Origin: Akkermansiaceae bacterium
GTDB lineage: Bacteria > Verrucomicrobiota > Verrucomicrobiia > Verrucomicrobiales > Akkermansiaceae
Length of the DNA stretch: 64,000 nucleotides
Assembly: GCA_019634595.1 (NCBI GenBank)
Contig: JAHCBC010000003.1
Location: forward strand, 248,001 to 312,000
Reading direction: 5' to 3'
Position 1 is the first letter of the stretch. Each line of letters starts with the position of its first letter. This document shows positions 1 to 8,391 of the stretch, piece after piece. The notes under the pieces were generated by a model. The model saw nothing but the letters and a program-made list of their open reading frames with translations. It did no database searches and had not been told where the DNA came from. The position numbers were made by a program, and so were the translations under genes.

Positions 1-16
1 GGATGAAATAAAGGAG

Positions 17-36
17 GGTGGACACTCCTGTCCACC
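17..36. repeat. Short REP-like hairpin
   Basis: GGTGGACA and TGTCCACC form a perfect 8-bp stem around a 4-base CTCC loop. Geometry resembles the TCC-loop palindromes near 43.6 kb and 55.6 kb. It lies downstream of the PEP-CTERM gene and has no clear T-run, so it is more likely a repetitive palindrome than a terminator. Confidence 0.5.
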
Positions 37-139
37 GGCGGCATTGGCGCAATAAGGATGAGAAGTCTTCAGTGTTCAGCAGAGAGATGGCCGACCGCGG
101 ATCGAGATCCCTTTGCCATGGGTTCCCGTTGCACCCTCC

Positions 140-1534
140 TTACTTTTCCCTGCGGGAACGGCGGAAGGAAAACACCACACCGGCTCCCAGCAGTAGCAGT
201 GATGAAGATGGTTCCGGCACCAGGTAGGTCAACACACCGGTCCCTTGGGAAAAGGTGTAGCCCCCCAGCGTCCAGTCCGTTCCGTTCTGGTTGAAACCCT
301 GCACGGAGAAACCGCTGCCGTAGTTCTCCGTTGCCGCGTCCACCACCAGCCAGGTATTGCCATCCTCCGCGGCGGCCATCGAGAGATCGAAAATGATCTG
401 GCCGTTGAGATTCACGGTGCCCGTTCCGCCGATCTTGTTGGAAACCCCGTCCTCACCGATCCGGAAAGTCATCGATGAGGTATTGGCAAGAGTGAGCACA
501 CCATTGTTCACCAGGATATTTCCCGAGGTCGTCACATTCGCCGCCAAGGTCAGTTGGCCGCTGTTACCACCCTGGTACTGCCCCTTGATGAGGTCACCGC
601 TGCCGGTGATGTCACCGTTGATGGTCAAACCGGTCGCTCCGGCGCTGCGGATGCCGAGGGCCAGGTCATGGTCCAGCGTGACACTCCCATTCAGGGTTCC
701 GCTGGTGGAGATGAACTCCAGCACGTTGGTCCCCGCACCGCCGGAGATGACGTTGTTCGTCACCGCGCCCGCGTGGTTCACCCTTAGCGTGGAGGTTGTC
801 CCCGCCCCGGATTCCAAGGTCGCACTGCCGGCACCGGCGATGACGCTCGAGTTCACGGCCACCGTTCCCTTCAGGATGACCAGTCCACCGCTGTAGCTGC
901 CACCGCTCATGGTGACAAAGCCGGAACCGGAGGAATCCACCACCAGCTTCAGCGCACCGCCTCCGGCCCCATCGTTCAGCGCGTTGTTGAAGCTCGTCCC
1001 GCCCGTGCTGGTGTTGGAGATGGTGAGGGTGACCGGGGTCGTTCCCGTCAAAGGTCCCGACACCGCGTTGTGAAGTCGCAGGGAGGAAGCGTTCCCGCTG
1101 GTGGAGTTGTTCGTCCATGTCTGGCTTTCCTCGATCCTCACCGACAGCGTATTGCTGGATCCCCCCAGGTTCGCCAGACCTGCATCCGCATCCACCGTGA
1201 TACCGCCTCCCCCGAGCAGCAGGTTGCGCGCGGTGCCACTGGATGACCTGATGGTGGTGGTCTCCGTGTTGTTGAAGGTGAGGGACCTCGCGGAGATGGC
1301 GATGCCGGTGGTCACGATCGTGTCCACATCATGGACGGAAGTGTTGAAGACGACATCGTCCCCTGCTCCCGGAGCCGCCGTGGGATCCGGAGAGGAGGCC
1401 CCCTCGGCGGTGGACCAGTTTGCGGCTGTCGCCCAGCCACCGGGTGATCCGCCCGAGCCATCCCAGTAAATGGTACCGGCCTGGACATGGAGGGCCGCGC
1501 TCAGCGGGAGGACAAAAAGGAGGGTTCGTTTCAT
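140..1534 (-). CDS. PEP-CTERM sorted beta-helix surface protein
   Basis: Predicted exported protein of 464 residues. It starts with a signal peptide (MKRTLLFVLPLSAALHVQAG). The body is rich in Gly, Ser, Thr and Asn and made of short repeating beta-strand units like the autotransporter-associated beta-strand repeats, for example SGQLTLAANV and NNGVLTLANT, and probably folds as a right-handed beta-helix. The C-terminus has VPEPSS, a hydrophobic span (LLLLGAGVVF) and a basic tail (RRSRREK), the tripartite PEP-CTERM signal processed by exosortase in EPS-producing Gram-negatives. Function beyond a surface or matrix location cannot be read from sequence. No exosortase gene is in the window. Confidence 0.85.
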   Translation of the reverse strand: MKRTLLFVLPLSAALHVQAGTIYWDGSGGSPGGWATAANWSTAEGASSPDPTAAPGAGDDVVFNTSVHDVDTIVTTGIAISARSLTFNNTETTTIRSSSGTARNLLLGGGGITVDADAGLANLGGSSNTLSVRIEESQTWTNNSTSGNASSLRLHNAVSGPLTGTTPVTLTISNTSTGGTSFNNALNDGAGGGALKLVVDSSGSGFVTMSGGSYSGGLVILKGTVAVNSSVIAGAGSATLESGAGTTSTLRVNHAGAVTNNVISGGAGTNVLEFISTSGTLNGSVTLDHDLALGIRSAGATGLTINGDITGSGDLIKGQYQGGNSGQLTLAANVTTSGNILVNNGVLTLANTSSMTFRIGEDGVSNKIGGTGTVNLNGQIIFDLSMAAAEDGNTWLVVDAATENYGSGFSVQGFNQNGTDWTLGGYTFSQGTGVLTYLVPEPSSSLLLLGAGVVFSFRRSRREK

Positions 1535-1755
1535 GGTGGGCCGGATGGGATTTCAGAGGGGAATGTTCCGACGTCGGACCATTGCCAGATATCTTTCCAA
1601 GCACACACAATGCGGGGTTTCCGCTCAACTCCCTGAGTGGTTAGTACCCGGTCCCTCCACCCGCAGACCCGTCACCAAGGTGCCGGATAGGGCCAGTGGA
1701 GGCCTCCGGACGGATTTTGGTTGGCCACCGTCCCCGGCCCGGGAATCCTCCGCCA

Positions 1756-2619
1756 ATGCCCGCTGATTTCCTCAAAACCGTCCTCCTGCCCGCCGGTCTC
1801 ATCTTCATCATGTTCGGCATGGGACTCGGCCTCACCGCCGCGGATTTCAAGCGCGTGATCCTTTCCCCGAAGGCGAAGCTCGTCGGCTGCGCGGCGCAGC
1901 TCCTGGCCCTCCCCATCCTCGCTTTCACCATCGCCACCGTGTTCCGCATGCCGGGAGACCTCGCCGCCGGGCTGATGCTCATCGCCGTCTGTCCGGGAGG
2001 GGTGACTTCGAACGTGATCAGCCATCTTTCGCGCGGCGACATCCCTCTTTCCGTCACGCTCACCGCCATCTCCAGCGTGGTCACCGTCTTCACCATCCCG
2101 CTCCTGATGAAGCTGTCCATGACCCACTTCCTGGGCAGTCACGCGGTCATCGAGCTTCCTTTCCTGAAGACCTTCATCCAGCTCTTCGCAGTCACCCTCC
2201 TCCCCATCATCATCGGCATGGTCGTCCATGCGCGGTTACCCGGCTTCAGCCAGCGGATGGCCCGGCCGGTGAACCTCTTCTCCATCATCTTCCTCGCGGT
2301 GGTCATCCTCGCCGCCGTGCTGAAGGAAAAGGACCTCGGCGCGCAGATCGCCATCGCCGGTCCCGCCGTCGCAGCCCTCAACATCAGCGGCATGGTGCTG
2401 GGCTTCGCCCTCGCCATGTGGTTCGGCCTTCCGCGCGCCCAACGCGTCACCATCTCCATCGAGGTCGGCATCCAGAACGCCACCCTCGCCCTGGCCATCG
2501 CGCTGGGCATCCTGGAAAGCCCGCGGCTGGCCATCCCCGCCGTCGTCTATGGTTTGTTCATGTTCTTCACGGGTGCCGCCATGATCGCCATCTTCGGCAG
2601 GAAGCCACGTTCCGCCTGA
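1756..2619 (+). CDS. Bile acid:sodium symporter (BASS) family transporter
   Basis: Inner-membrane protein of about 287 residues with roughly nine hydrophobic helices. The opening hydrophobic segment includes LIFIMFGMGLGLT, and the conserved CPGGVTSNVISHLSRGD block and EVGIQNATLALAIA segment match the two crossing-helix regions of SBF/BASS carriers. These move organic anions with Na+. The substrate in bacteria is seldom a bile acid and cannot be assigned here. I chose the ATG at 1756 (MPADFLKTV) because the upstream in-frame extension to 1696 is Arg/Pro-rich and unlike the family. It is a lone plus-strand gene between two minus-strand genes. Confidence 0.8.
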   Translation: MPADFLKTVLLPAGLIFIMFGMGLGLTAADFKRVILSPKAKLVGCAAQLLALPILAFTIATVFRMPGDLAAGLMLIAVCPGGVTSNVISHLSRGDIPLSVTLTAISSVVTVFTIPLLMKLSMTHFLGSHAVIELPFLKTFIQLFAVTLLPIIIGMVVHARLPGFSQRMARPVNLFSIIFLAVVILAAVLKEKDLGAQIAIAGPAVAALNISGMVLGFALAMWFGLPRAQRVTISIEVGIQNATLALAIALGILESPRLAIPAVVYGLFMFFTGAAMIAIFGRKPRSA

Positions 2620-2635
2620 TTTTAGCCCCGCCCTG

Positions 2636-3658
2636 TCAGCGCCACCCCATGCCGGGGGCCACATGCTCCAGAAGTGAACGGAGCACGTGGACGTTATACT
2701 CCACGCCAAGCTGGTTCGGCACGGTCAGCAGCAGGGTGTCCGCCTCCGCGATCGCCTCGTCGGCTTTCAGCAGTTCGATCAGCCGGTCCGGCTCCGCCGC
2801 ATACGAACGTCCGAAGATGGCGGTGGTTTCATCGATGACGCCCGTCTCATCCTTCGCCCGGCTTCCCTCCGCACCGAAGTAGTGGCGGTCCCGGTCATCC
2901 ATCAGGGCGAAGATCGACCGGCTGACGGAAACACGCGGCTCGCGGGCATGACCCGCCTCTTTCCATGCCTCCCGGAAGGCGCGGATCTGCTTGGCCTGCT
3001 GCACGTGGAACGGTTCGCCCGTCTCGTCCCACTTCAATGTGGAACTCTGCAGGTTCATGCCCATCTTCGCGGCCCACACCGCCGTCGCGTTCGATGCGGA
3101 ACCCCACCAGATCCGCTCCCGCAGTCCTTCCGAATGCGGTTCCAGCCGCAGCAGGCCCGGTGGATTCGGGAACATGGGCCGCGGGTGCGGCTTCGCGAAA
3201 CCATGGCCGGACAGATGCTTCAGGAATGCCTCGGTCGATTTCCGCGCCATGTCCTGCTCGGTCTCCCCTTCATCCGGCTCCATGCCGAAATACCGCCAGC
3301 CGTCGATGACCTGCTCCGGGGAACCCCGGCTGATGCCGAGTTGCAGGCGTCCGCCCGAAATGAGATCCGCCGCCCCCGCATCCTCGACCATGTAGAGCGG
3401 ATTCTCATACCGCATGTCGATCACCCCCGTGCCGATCTCGATCCGCTCCGTCCGCGCACCGATGGCCGCGAGCAACGGGAAAGGCGATGCCAACTGCCGC
3501 GCGAAATGGTGCACGCGGAAATAAGCGCCATCCATTCCCAGTTCCTCCGCCGCCACCGCGAGGTCGATGGACTGCAACAGCGCGTCCGATGCCGACCGAG
3601 TCCCCGAATGCGGCGATGGCGTCCAGTGGCCGAACGAAAGGAAACCGAGTTTCTTCAT
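2636..3658 (-). CDS. LLM-class flavin-dependent oxidoreductase
   Basis: 340-residue luciferase-like monooxygenase (TIM barrel, F420/FMN). Family landmarks are the N-terminal strand KLGFLSFGHW, IEIGTGVIDMRYENP, the ADLISGGRLQLGISRGSP block typical of the group, and a C-terminal LLLTVPNQLGVEYN region. The usual reaction is oxidation of a small organic molecule with reduced flavin, but the substrate is unknown. It ends 16 bases from the symporter gene, which converges on it, and looks monocistronic. Confidence 0.85.
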   Translation of the reverse strand: MKKLGFLSFGHWTPSPHSGTRSASDALLQSIDLAVAAEELGMDGAYFRVHHFARQLASPFPLLAAIGARTERIEIGTGVIDMRYENPLYMVEDAGAADLISGGRLQLGISRGSPEQVIDGWRYFGMEPDEGETEQDMARKSTEAFLKHLSGHGFAKPHPRPMFPNPPGLLRLEPHSEGLRERIWWGSASNATAVWAAKMGMNLQSSTLKWDETGEPFHVQQAKQIRAFREAWKEAGHAREPRVSVSRSIFALMDDRDRHYFGAEGSRAKDETGVIDETTAIFGRSYAAEPDRLIELLKADEAIAEADTLLLTVPNQLGVEYNVHVLRSLLEHVAPGMGWR

Positions 3659-3723
3659 GCGCGGAACCTCACATGATTCCGGAGAAAATCCAGCCCCGCA
3701 CCACCATCCCCCTCACGGGTGCA

Positions 3724-4125
3724 TCACTCGCCCAGTTCTTCCTCCATGTAGGTGAGCATGATGTCCACCAGGTCGCCCATTCCTTCGAAAAGTTCCTCCT
3801 CGATGGTGCAGAGGTATTCCTCCTCCGTTTCGCTGTAGTCGTAGCGGTCCTCCGGGCGGGTCTCGCACCAACGGCTCGCGTTCAGTGGATCGACCAAGGT
3901 CGTCGCGCCGACCAGCTCGAAGGAGCCGATGACCCGCTGGTGGTTCATGCCGCTCTGCCAGAAGCCGTGGAGACCGTCCTCCGCGTCCAGCAGGGCCACC
4001 GTCTCATACACGTCCATGAAGGCCCGCTCCTCGCGGGTCAGCTTCCGCTCGGCTGCCTCGGTCTCGAGACGATCGACAAGCACCTCCACCTCATCCGGCC
4101 ATTCTATGGGTTCATGGGAAAACAT
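3724..4125 (-). CDS. Small acidic hypothetical protein, possibly DMP19/DUF4375-like
   Basis: 133 residues, strongly acidic (tail EEYLCTIEEELFEGMGDLVDIM), no signal peptide or membrane span. The central segment (FMDVYETVALLDAEDGLHGFW, then FELVGATTL) resembles in order and spacing the DMP19/DUF4375 fold, a small helical domain found in DNA-mimic proteins. That resemblance is by eye and weak. If correct, the acidity would fit a DNA-mimic role, but this is inference. Confidence 0.5.
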   Translation of the reverse strand: MFSHEPIEWPDEVEVLVDRLETEAAERKLTREERAFMDVYETVALLDAEDGLHGFWQSGMNHQRVIGSFELVGATTLVDPLNASRWCETRPEDRYDYSETEEEYLCTIEEELFEGMGDLVDIMLTYMEEELGE

Positions 4126-4209
4126 CGCGCGCCGGGGTAGAACGGTCGCGCGACCCTTGCCAAGTGAAATGATGTCCGCTCACTCCGGCCCTGCCGGGAA
4201 AGGCGGCTC

Positions 4210-4695
4210 TCAAGGACTGACGGCCAGCCTCTCGGTGGAGGTGTTCTTCTCGAACAGGAAGCCGTTTTCCTTGTAGGTTTTCAGGCGGAAATGGGTGGCC
4301 GTGGAGATCACACCGTCCAGCGTGCTGAGCTTCTCCGAAACGAAAAGGGCGACTTCGCGCAGATCCGCTCCGTCCACCACCACCATCAGGTCATAGCCGC
4401 CGCTCGCCAAGTAGCAGGAAACCACCTGGTCGAAACGGGAGATCCGCAGGGCAAGACGGTCGAAGCCGCCGCCGCGCTCCGGCGTGACCTTCACCTCGAT
4501 GAAGGCGGAAACGGAGGTGTCGCCAGCCTGCTCGGTATCGACCACGGCATGGTAGCCGAGGATGGTGCCGTCCTTCTCCCAACCGGCGATCTGCGCCGCG
4601 ACGGCCTCCGGCGACATGGACAGCAGGTCCGCGAGTTCCTGGTCGGAGAAGCGGGCCTTGTGGCGGAGAACCTGGAGAAGCGGATCGGAGGACAT
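4210..4695 (-). CDS. Lrp/AsnC-family transcriptional regulator
   Basis: 161 residues. An N-terminal winged helix-turn-helix (QVLRHKARFSDQELADLLSMS) is followed by the Lrp ligand-binding ferredoxin-like domain (AFIEVKVTPE, then SGGYDLMVVVDG, then HFRLKTYKENG). Family members sense amino acids and control metabolic genes; effector and targets are unknown here. Its leader overlaps four GTTGANN heptads belonging to the adjacent S23-type element, so that insertion may have altered its promoter. Confidence 0.85.
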   Translation of the reverse strand: MSSDPLLQVLRHKARFSDQELADLLSMSPEAVAAQIAGWEKDGTILGYHAVVDTEQAGDTSVSAFIEVKVTPERGGGFDRLALRISRFDQVVSCYLASGGYDLMVVVDGADLREVALFVSEKLSTLDGVISTATHFRLKTYKENGFLFEKNTSTERLAVSP

Positions 4696-4706
4696 GGTTT
4701 GAAGAA

Positions 4707-4734
4707 GTTGAGGGTTGAAGGTTGAGTGTTGAGA
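4707..4734. repeat. GTTGANN heptad array, left flank of the S23 gene
   Basis: Four back-to-back heptads read GTTGAGG, GTTGAAG, GTTGAGT, GTTGAGA on the plus strand. The right flank of the neighbouring four-helix-bundle gene carries the same heptads in inverse orientation, so the gene is bracketed by inverted heptad arrays. Confidence 0.85.
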
Positions 4735-4740
4735 GTGGTT

Positions 4741-5100
4741 TCAGGATTCGGACAACAAGGAACGACGGAGGCCGCTGAGCATTCTGCTCTGTTCCTCGGC
4801 GGCGGAGTAAAGTGTCTGGAATTGTTCTTCCGAAAGAAAGGCTTGGTTTCTTCCCATGTGAGCTTGCGAAACAACCTCGAACAGCGATCCGGAAGCGATC
4901 TCGATGAAGCGGCTGAAGTCCTTGCGGGACAAGCGGGCGCTTCCTTCCGCGATGTTGCACGAAATAGAGACTGCTGCGCGGCGCATCTGGTTGGTCAATC
5001 CGAACCGTTCGTCGGAAGGGAAGCCGCGTGTCACGGAATAAACCGTATCAGCGAAGGCAATCGCTTTCTGCCAGACCTCCAGCTTTTCAAAACCGAACAT
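4741..5100 (-). CDS. Four-helix-bundle protein of the S23/Avd-like family
   Basis: 119 residues from the ATG at 5100 (MFGFEKLEVWQKAIAFADTVY). Family signatures are the LEVWQKA opening, LTNQMRRAAVSISCNIAEGSAR and FSRFIEIASGSLFEVVSQ. The family is named for proteins encoded in 23S rRNA intervening sequences and is related to Avd of diversity-generating retroelements. It folds as a four-helix bundle, often pentameric, and free-standing copies have no firm function. An upstream in-frame start at 5133 would read through heptad repeat, so I rejected it. Inverted GTTGANN arrays on both sides suggest a mobile or once-mobile unit. Confidence 0.85.
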   Translation of the reverse strand: MFGFEKLEVWQKAIAFADTVYSVTRGFPSDERFGLTNQMRRAAVSISCNIAEGSARLSRKDFSRFIEIASGSLFEVVSQAHMGRNQAFLSEEQFQTLYSAAEEQSRMLSGLRRSLLSES

Positions 5101-5110
5101 GCCCGATTCT

Positions 5111-5194
5111 GCCTCTTCACCCTCAACACTCAACCATCAACTTTCAACTCCCATCAGCCTCTTCACCCTCAACACTCAACCATCAACTTTCAAC
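5111..5194. repeat. Duplicated heptad array, right flank of the S23 gene
   Basis: Two identical 38-base copies (5111-5148 and 5157-5194, period 46). Each holds four heptads that read GTTGAAA, GTTGATG, GTTGAGT, GTTGAGG on the minus strand. They are inverted relative to the array at 4707-4734 and sit directly downstream of pfkA. Confidence 0.85.
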
Positions 5195-5198
5195 CAGA

Positions 5199-6272
5199 TC
5201 AGTCTCCCAGGCAGATGCCGACAGCCTTCGCCGCTTGGACGAGTTCGCCGTCCGGTTCCACCAGACGCAGCTTGTTCACCGCTTCCTCGATGGGCACGGA
5301 GTCGACGTGGTAGGCTTGGTAGCTGACCATGCGGCCAAAGGCTCCTTCCTCCGCCAGCTTCACCGCCATGACGCCGAAGCGCACGCCGAGGATCCGGTCG
5401 AGCGCGGTGGGCGCGCCACCCCGCTGGAGATGGCCGAGCGTGCAGGCACGGGTGTCTTTACCGGTCAATGCCTCCAGGCGCTTCGCCACGCACTCGCCGA
5501 TGCCGCCGAGACGGATCTCGCCCCCGGCATTCCCGCTCAGAGTCACCAGGTCGCCATCCGGGAGTTTCGCGCCCTCCGCCACCACCACCAAGGTGCTGTG
5601 GTGGCCCTGGGCGTCCCGCTGTTTGATGAAATCCGCCACCTTCTCCATGCTGAAGGGAACCTCCGGCAGAAGGATCACGTTCGCGCCACCGGCGATGCCA
5701 CCCCAAAGGGCGATCCATCCGGCGTGCCGGCCCATCACCTCCAGCACCATCACCCGCTTGTGGCTCTCCGCGGTGGTATGCAGGCGGTCCAGCCCGTCCA
5801 CCACGCTGGTCACGGCGCTGTCAAAGCCGAAGGTCATGGCCGTCGCGCTGAGGTCGTTGTCGATCGTCTTCGGGACACCGACGATGGGCCATCCGGCGCG
5901 GTAAAGTTGCAGGCCGGTGGTGAGAGATCCATCCCCGCCGACGATGACCAGCGCCTCGATGCCGAGCTGGTCCATGGTGCGCTTCGCCTTGGCGATGATC
6001 ATTTCGGAAACCTCCGCCACATCCCCCTTCCCCACCTTCGCGGCGAAGTGGCCCTTGTTGGTGGTTCCCAGGATGGTGCCGCCCAGCTTGAGGATGCCGA
6101 TGGTATCCTTCGGCTTGAGCACCTTGTAATCTCCCGGCGGCAGCAGTCCCTCGAAGCCGTCACGGAAGCCGATCACCTCCCAGCCGAGCTGGTCAGCCGC
6201 ACCCACCACACCGTGGATCACCGCATTGAGTCCGGGGCAGTCGCCGCCGCTGTTGAGAATACCGATTCGCAT
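5199..6272 (-). CDS. pfkA: 6-phosphofructokinase, group III, predicted ATP-dependent
   Basis: Phosphorylates fructose 6-phosphate to the 1,6-bisphosphate in glycolysis. About 357 residues from the ATG at 6272 (MRIGILNSGGDCPGLN); a GTG six codons upstream is possible. The nucleotide site GGDGS keeps the Gly typical of ATP use rather than the Asp of pyrophosphate enzymes, while PKTIDNDL has the Lys typical of group III and PPi enzymes. Later motifs: DSAVTSVVDG and MGRHAGWIAL. The gene's end abuts the heptad repeats. Confidence 0.9.
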   Translation of the reverse strand: MRIGILNSGGDCPGLNAVIHGVVGAADQLGWEVIGFRDGFEGLLPPGDYKVLKPKDTIGILKLGGTILGTTNKGHFAAKVGKGDVAEVSEMIIAKAKRTMDQLGIEALVIVGGDGSLTTGLQLYRAGWPIVGVPKTIDNDLSATAMTFGFDSAVTSVVDGLDRLHTTAESHKRVMVLEVMGRHAGWIALWGGIAGGANVILLPEVPFSMEKVADFIKQRDAQGHHSTLVVVAEGAKLPDGDLVTLSGNAGGEIRLGGIGECVAKRLEALTGKDTRACTLGHLQRGGAPTALDRILGVRFGVMAVKLAEEGAFGRMVSYQAYHVDSVPIEEAVNKLRLVEPDGELVQAAKAVGICLGD

Positions 6273-6332
6273 GAGTAAATTGTTTTTCACCCCCGGAGCA
6301 GCAGCAACCGTTCCGGGACGCGCGTATTCTCG

Positions 6333-7286
6333 TCACTGCGCCGGAGGAATCGCAAGGATTTCACGCTTGGGATCGTTGACCGGGGCACCTGCGGCCAGCC
6401 ATGGATCATAAATCGACCAACCCTGGCGGATGAGCGAGCGGGCCCGGTCGAAGCGTTGCGGATTGTTGAGGATGATGACGATCAGCCGCCGCGGGGTGGC
6501 ACCCTTGTTGCCGTCCGCCTTCATGCGGACGAGCGGCTCACGGTCCATGCAGACGGCGAGGCACTGGCCCGCCGCATTGGTGGTGCCGGTCTTGATCCCC
6601 AGGATGCCGGGTTCCCCGACGAGCTGGTTGGTGTTCCGGACGAGGAACTTCCGGTTCCCTCCCGCCCCGGAAACCGTCACGTTCCGGTTCGGCTGGCGGA
6701 CGATGAAATTGAAGGCGTTGCGCCGCATGGCATAGACGGACAGCTTCGCCATGTCCGCGGCGGTGGAGTAGCCCTTGGTATTCCGGATATCCAGTCCGTG
6801 GGGGTTCACGAAATTTGTCTGGGTCATGCCCACGGCCTGGCCGAGCCGCCCCATTTCCGCGACGAACGCCGCCACCGGATCCCCGCCCCTCCCGCGGCGG
6901 GCAAGGAGATCACGGCCGACATGGTCCGCGATGGTGAGGGCGGCCAGGTTGTCCGACCCGAGCAGCGCGGAATAGAGCGCATCCCTCAGCGAAAGGCGGT
7001 CGCCCGGCTGGAGGTTCATGGGATTCGGCCCGCCAACGAGGGATACGGTCTGGGGAGCGGTGATCATGACCGTGGCGATGTCACGGTCGGAAGCGGTCGC
7101 CCAGTCGATCGCAACGACCGCGGTGGCGATCTTGTTCAGGCTGGCGACGGGCCTTTTCTGGCCGGCGTTCGAGGCGACGAGGATTTTCCCCGAGTAGGCC
7201 TCCACCACCATCACGCTTTCCGGTGCCTGCGCGGCCAGGGAAAGGGGCAGGAAAACGGCGAGCAGTGAAAATAAGCGGACGATCAT
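6333..7286 (-). CDS. D-alanyl-D-alanine carboxypeptidase, serine peptidase S11
   Basis: Periplasmic penicillin-binding-type enzyme that trims peptidoglycan stem peptides. 317 residues from the ATG at 7286, with a signal peptide ending in LPLSLAAQA. The three catalytic motifs of family S11 are present: SxxK as SLNK, SxN as SDN, and KTG as KTGTTNA. There is no evident C-terminal amphipathic anchor of the DacA type. The track start at 7295 would be TTG; the ATG three codons in gives a normal signal peptide. Confidence 0.88.
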   Translation of the reverse strand: MIVRLFSLLAVFLPLSLAAQAPESVMVVEAYSGKILVASNAGQKRPVASLNKIATAVVAIDWATASDRDIATVMITAPQTVSLVGGPNPMNLQPGDRLSLRDALYSALLGSDNLAALTIADHVGRDLLARRGRGGDPVAAFVAEMGRLGQAVGMTQTNFVNPHGLDIRNTKGYSTAADMAKLSVYAMRRNAFNFIVRQPNRNVTVSGAGGNRKFLVRNTNQLVGEPGILGIKTGTTNAAGQCLAVCMDREPLVRMKADGNKGATPRRLIVIILNNPQRFDRARSLIRQGWSIYDPWLAAGAPVNDPKREILAIPPAQ

Positions 7287-7395
7287 AGGGGGCAATGGTT
7301 CGTAGAGCCGAAAGATTAGGCACTCCCCGCCCGCAACTCAACCGGAAACGCCCTGCGAAGTTGCGGGCAGCGGTCGCGCGGGCTATAGCAGACGC

Positions 7396-7932
7396 ATGTG
7401 GGATGCGATCTCCGGATGGGACTACTGGGGCGGTGTTGGCGCTGGCGTAGCCTGGGTGGTGACCCTCTGCCTGATGGTGGCCGGGCTGGTCGGCTGCGTG
7501 CTGCCGGTCCTGCCGGGCCATCTCATCATCCTGATCGGCGCGATCGCCCATCGGCTGATGCTGGGGCGGGAAGGTTCCGGGCTGGAGTGGTGGTCTTTCC
7601 TGGTGCTGGGACTGCTGCTTGCCGCTTCCCAGGCGTTCGAGATCGCCAGCGGCGCGGCGGGCACCCGCTGGTTCGGCGGCACCCGGTGGGGGGCGGTCGG
7701 CGCGTTCGCCGGCAGCATCGTGGGGATGTTCTTCTTTCCCTTCGGCCTCCTGCTCGGACCCTTGATCGGCGCGTTCGCGGCGGAGATGCTGTTTGCGAAA
7801 AAAAAGCCCACCTTCGCGGCCAGTTCCGGTGTCGGCTCGGTGGTGGGGACCATCGCCGGGATGGTGGTGAAGATCGTCGTCGGGGTACTGATGATCCTCT
7901 GGTTCGTGGCGGATGTGTTCTGGATCGGGTGA
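7396..7932 (+). CDS. DUF456 family membrane protein
   Basis: 178 residues, almost wholly hydrophobic with Gly-rich helices (LMVAGLVGCVLPVLPGHLI and FGLLLGPLIGAFAAE). The CVLPVLPG motif and size match the DUF456 family of uncharacterised inner-membrane proteins. It is divergent from the carboxypeptidase gene and directly upstream of rnpB on the same strand. Confidence 0.75.
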   Translation: MWDAISGWDYWGGVGAGVAWVVTLCLMVAGLVGCVLPVLPGHLIILIGAIAHRLMLGREGSGLEWWSFLVLGLLLAASQAFEIASGAAGTRWFGGTRWGAVGAFAGSIVGMFFFPFGLLLGPLIGAFAAEMLFAKKKPTFAASSGVGSVVGTIAGMVVKIVVGVLMILWFVADVFWIG

Positions 7933-7962
7933 AATCCCGCAGCTTTTGCTTGGATTCCGGGC

Positions 7963-8374
7963 GGGGAAGCCGCAGTCTGCCCCCGCCGCTCCCCGGACGG
8001 CCGCAATGTTCCGCAAGGAAGGTTGAGGAAAGTCCGGACACCATAGGGCAACGCGCCTCGTGAAAGCGGGGGACGGGAACCGCGAGGGACCCGGACGGAA
8101 AGTGCAACAGAGAGCATACCGCCGATGGTCCGCAAGGACACAGGCAAGGGTGAAACGGTGGGGTAAGAGCCCACCGCGCCGAGGGTAACCGAGGTGGCAC
8201 GGCAAACCCCGCGTGGTGCAAGACAAAACAGGGGAAGGGCTGCCCGCCCGTTCGATCCCCGGGTATTAGTCGCACTCCGCGCAAGCGGAGCGCCCCGTGC
8301 GAACGGGGTGAGAGAAATGGCCGTACAGCCCGTGAGGGTGGACAGAATCCGGCTTACAGGGGAGCGGCATCCCC
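7963..8374 (+). ncRNA. rnpB: RNase P RNA, bacterial type A
   Basis: Catalytic RNA of RNase P, which matures tRNA 5' ends. The universal core is visible: GAGGAAAGTCCGGAC with CATAGGGCA near 8030, GTGCAACAGAGAGCATACCG near 8102, the GAGGGTAACCGAGGTGGC region near 8180, and GACAGAATCCGGCTTACAG near 8341. Ends were placed by pairing helix P1: GGGGAAGCCGC at 7963 against GCGGCATCCCC ending at 8374, one mismatch. A TTTT run follows and may terminate it. Length of about 412 nt is slightly above typical. Confidence 0.93.
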
Positions 8375-8391
8375 TTTTCCCATAACCCCGC

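Noticed and set aside
1535..1755. Possible sigma-54 promoter for the PEP-CTERM gene
   Set aside because: TGG and GC elements are present but not with the -24/-12 spacing.
4707..5194. CRISPR or direct-repeat array
   Set aside because: Units are contiguous 7-mers without spacers and flank a protein gene in inverse orientation.
8225..8290. tRNA-like GTTCGATCCCC segment
   Set aside because: It lies within RNase P RNA and lacks a cloverleaf.
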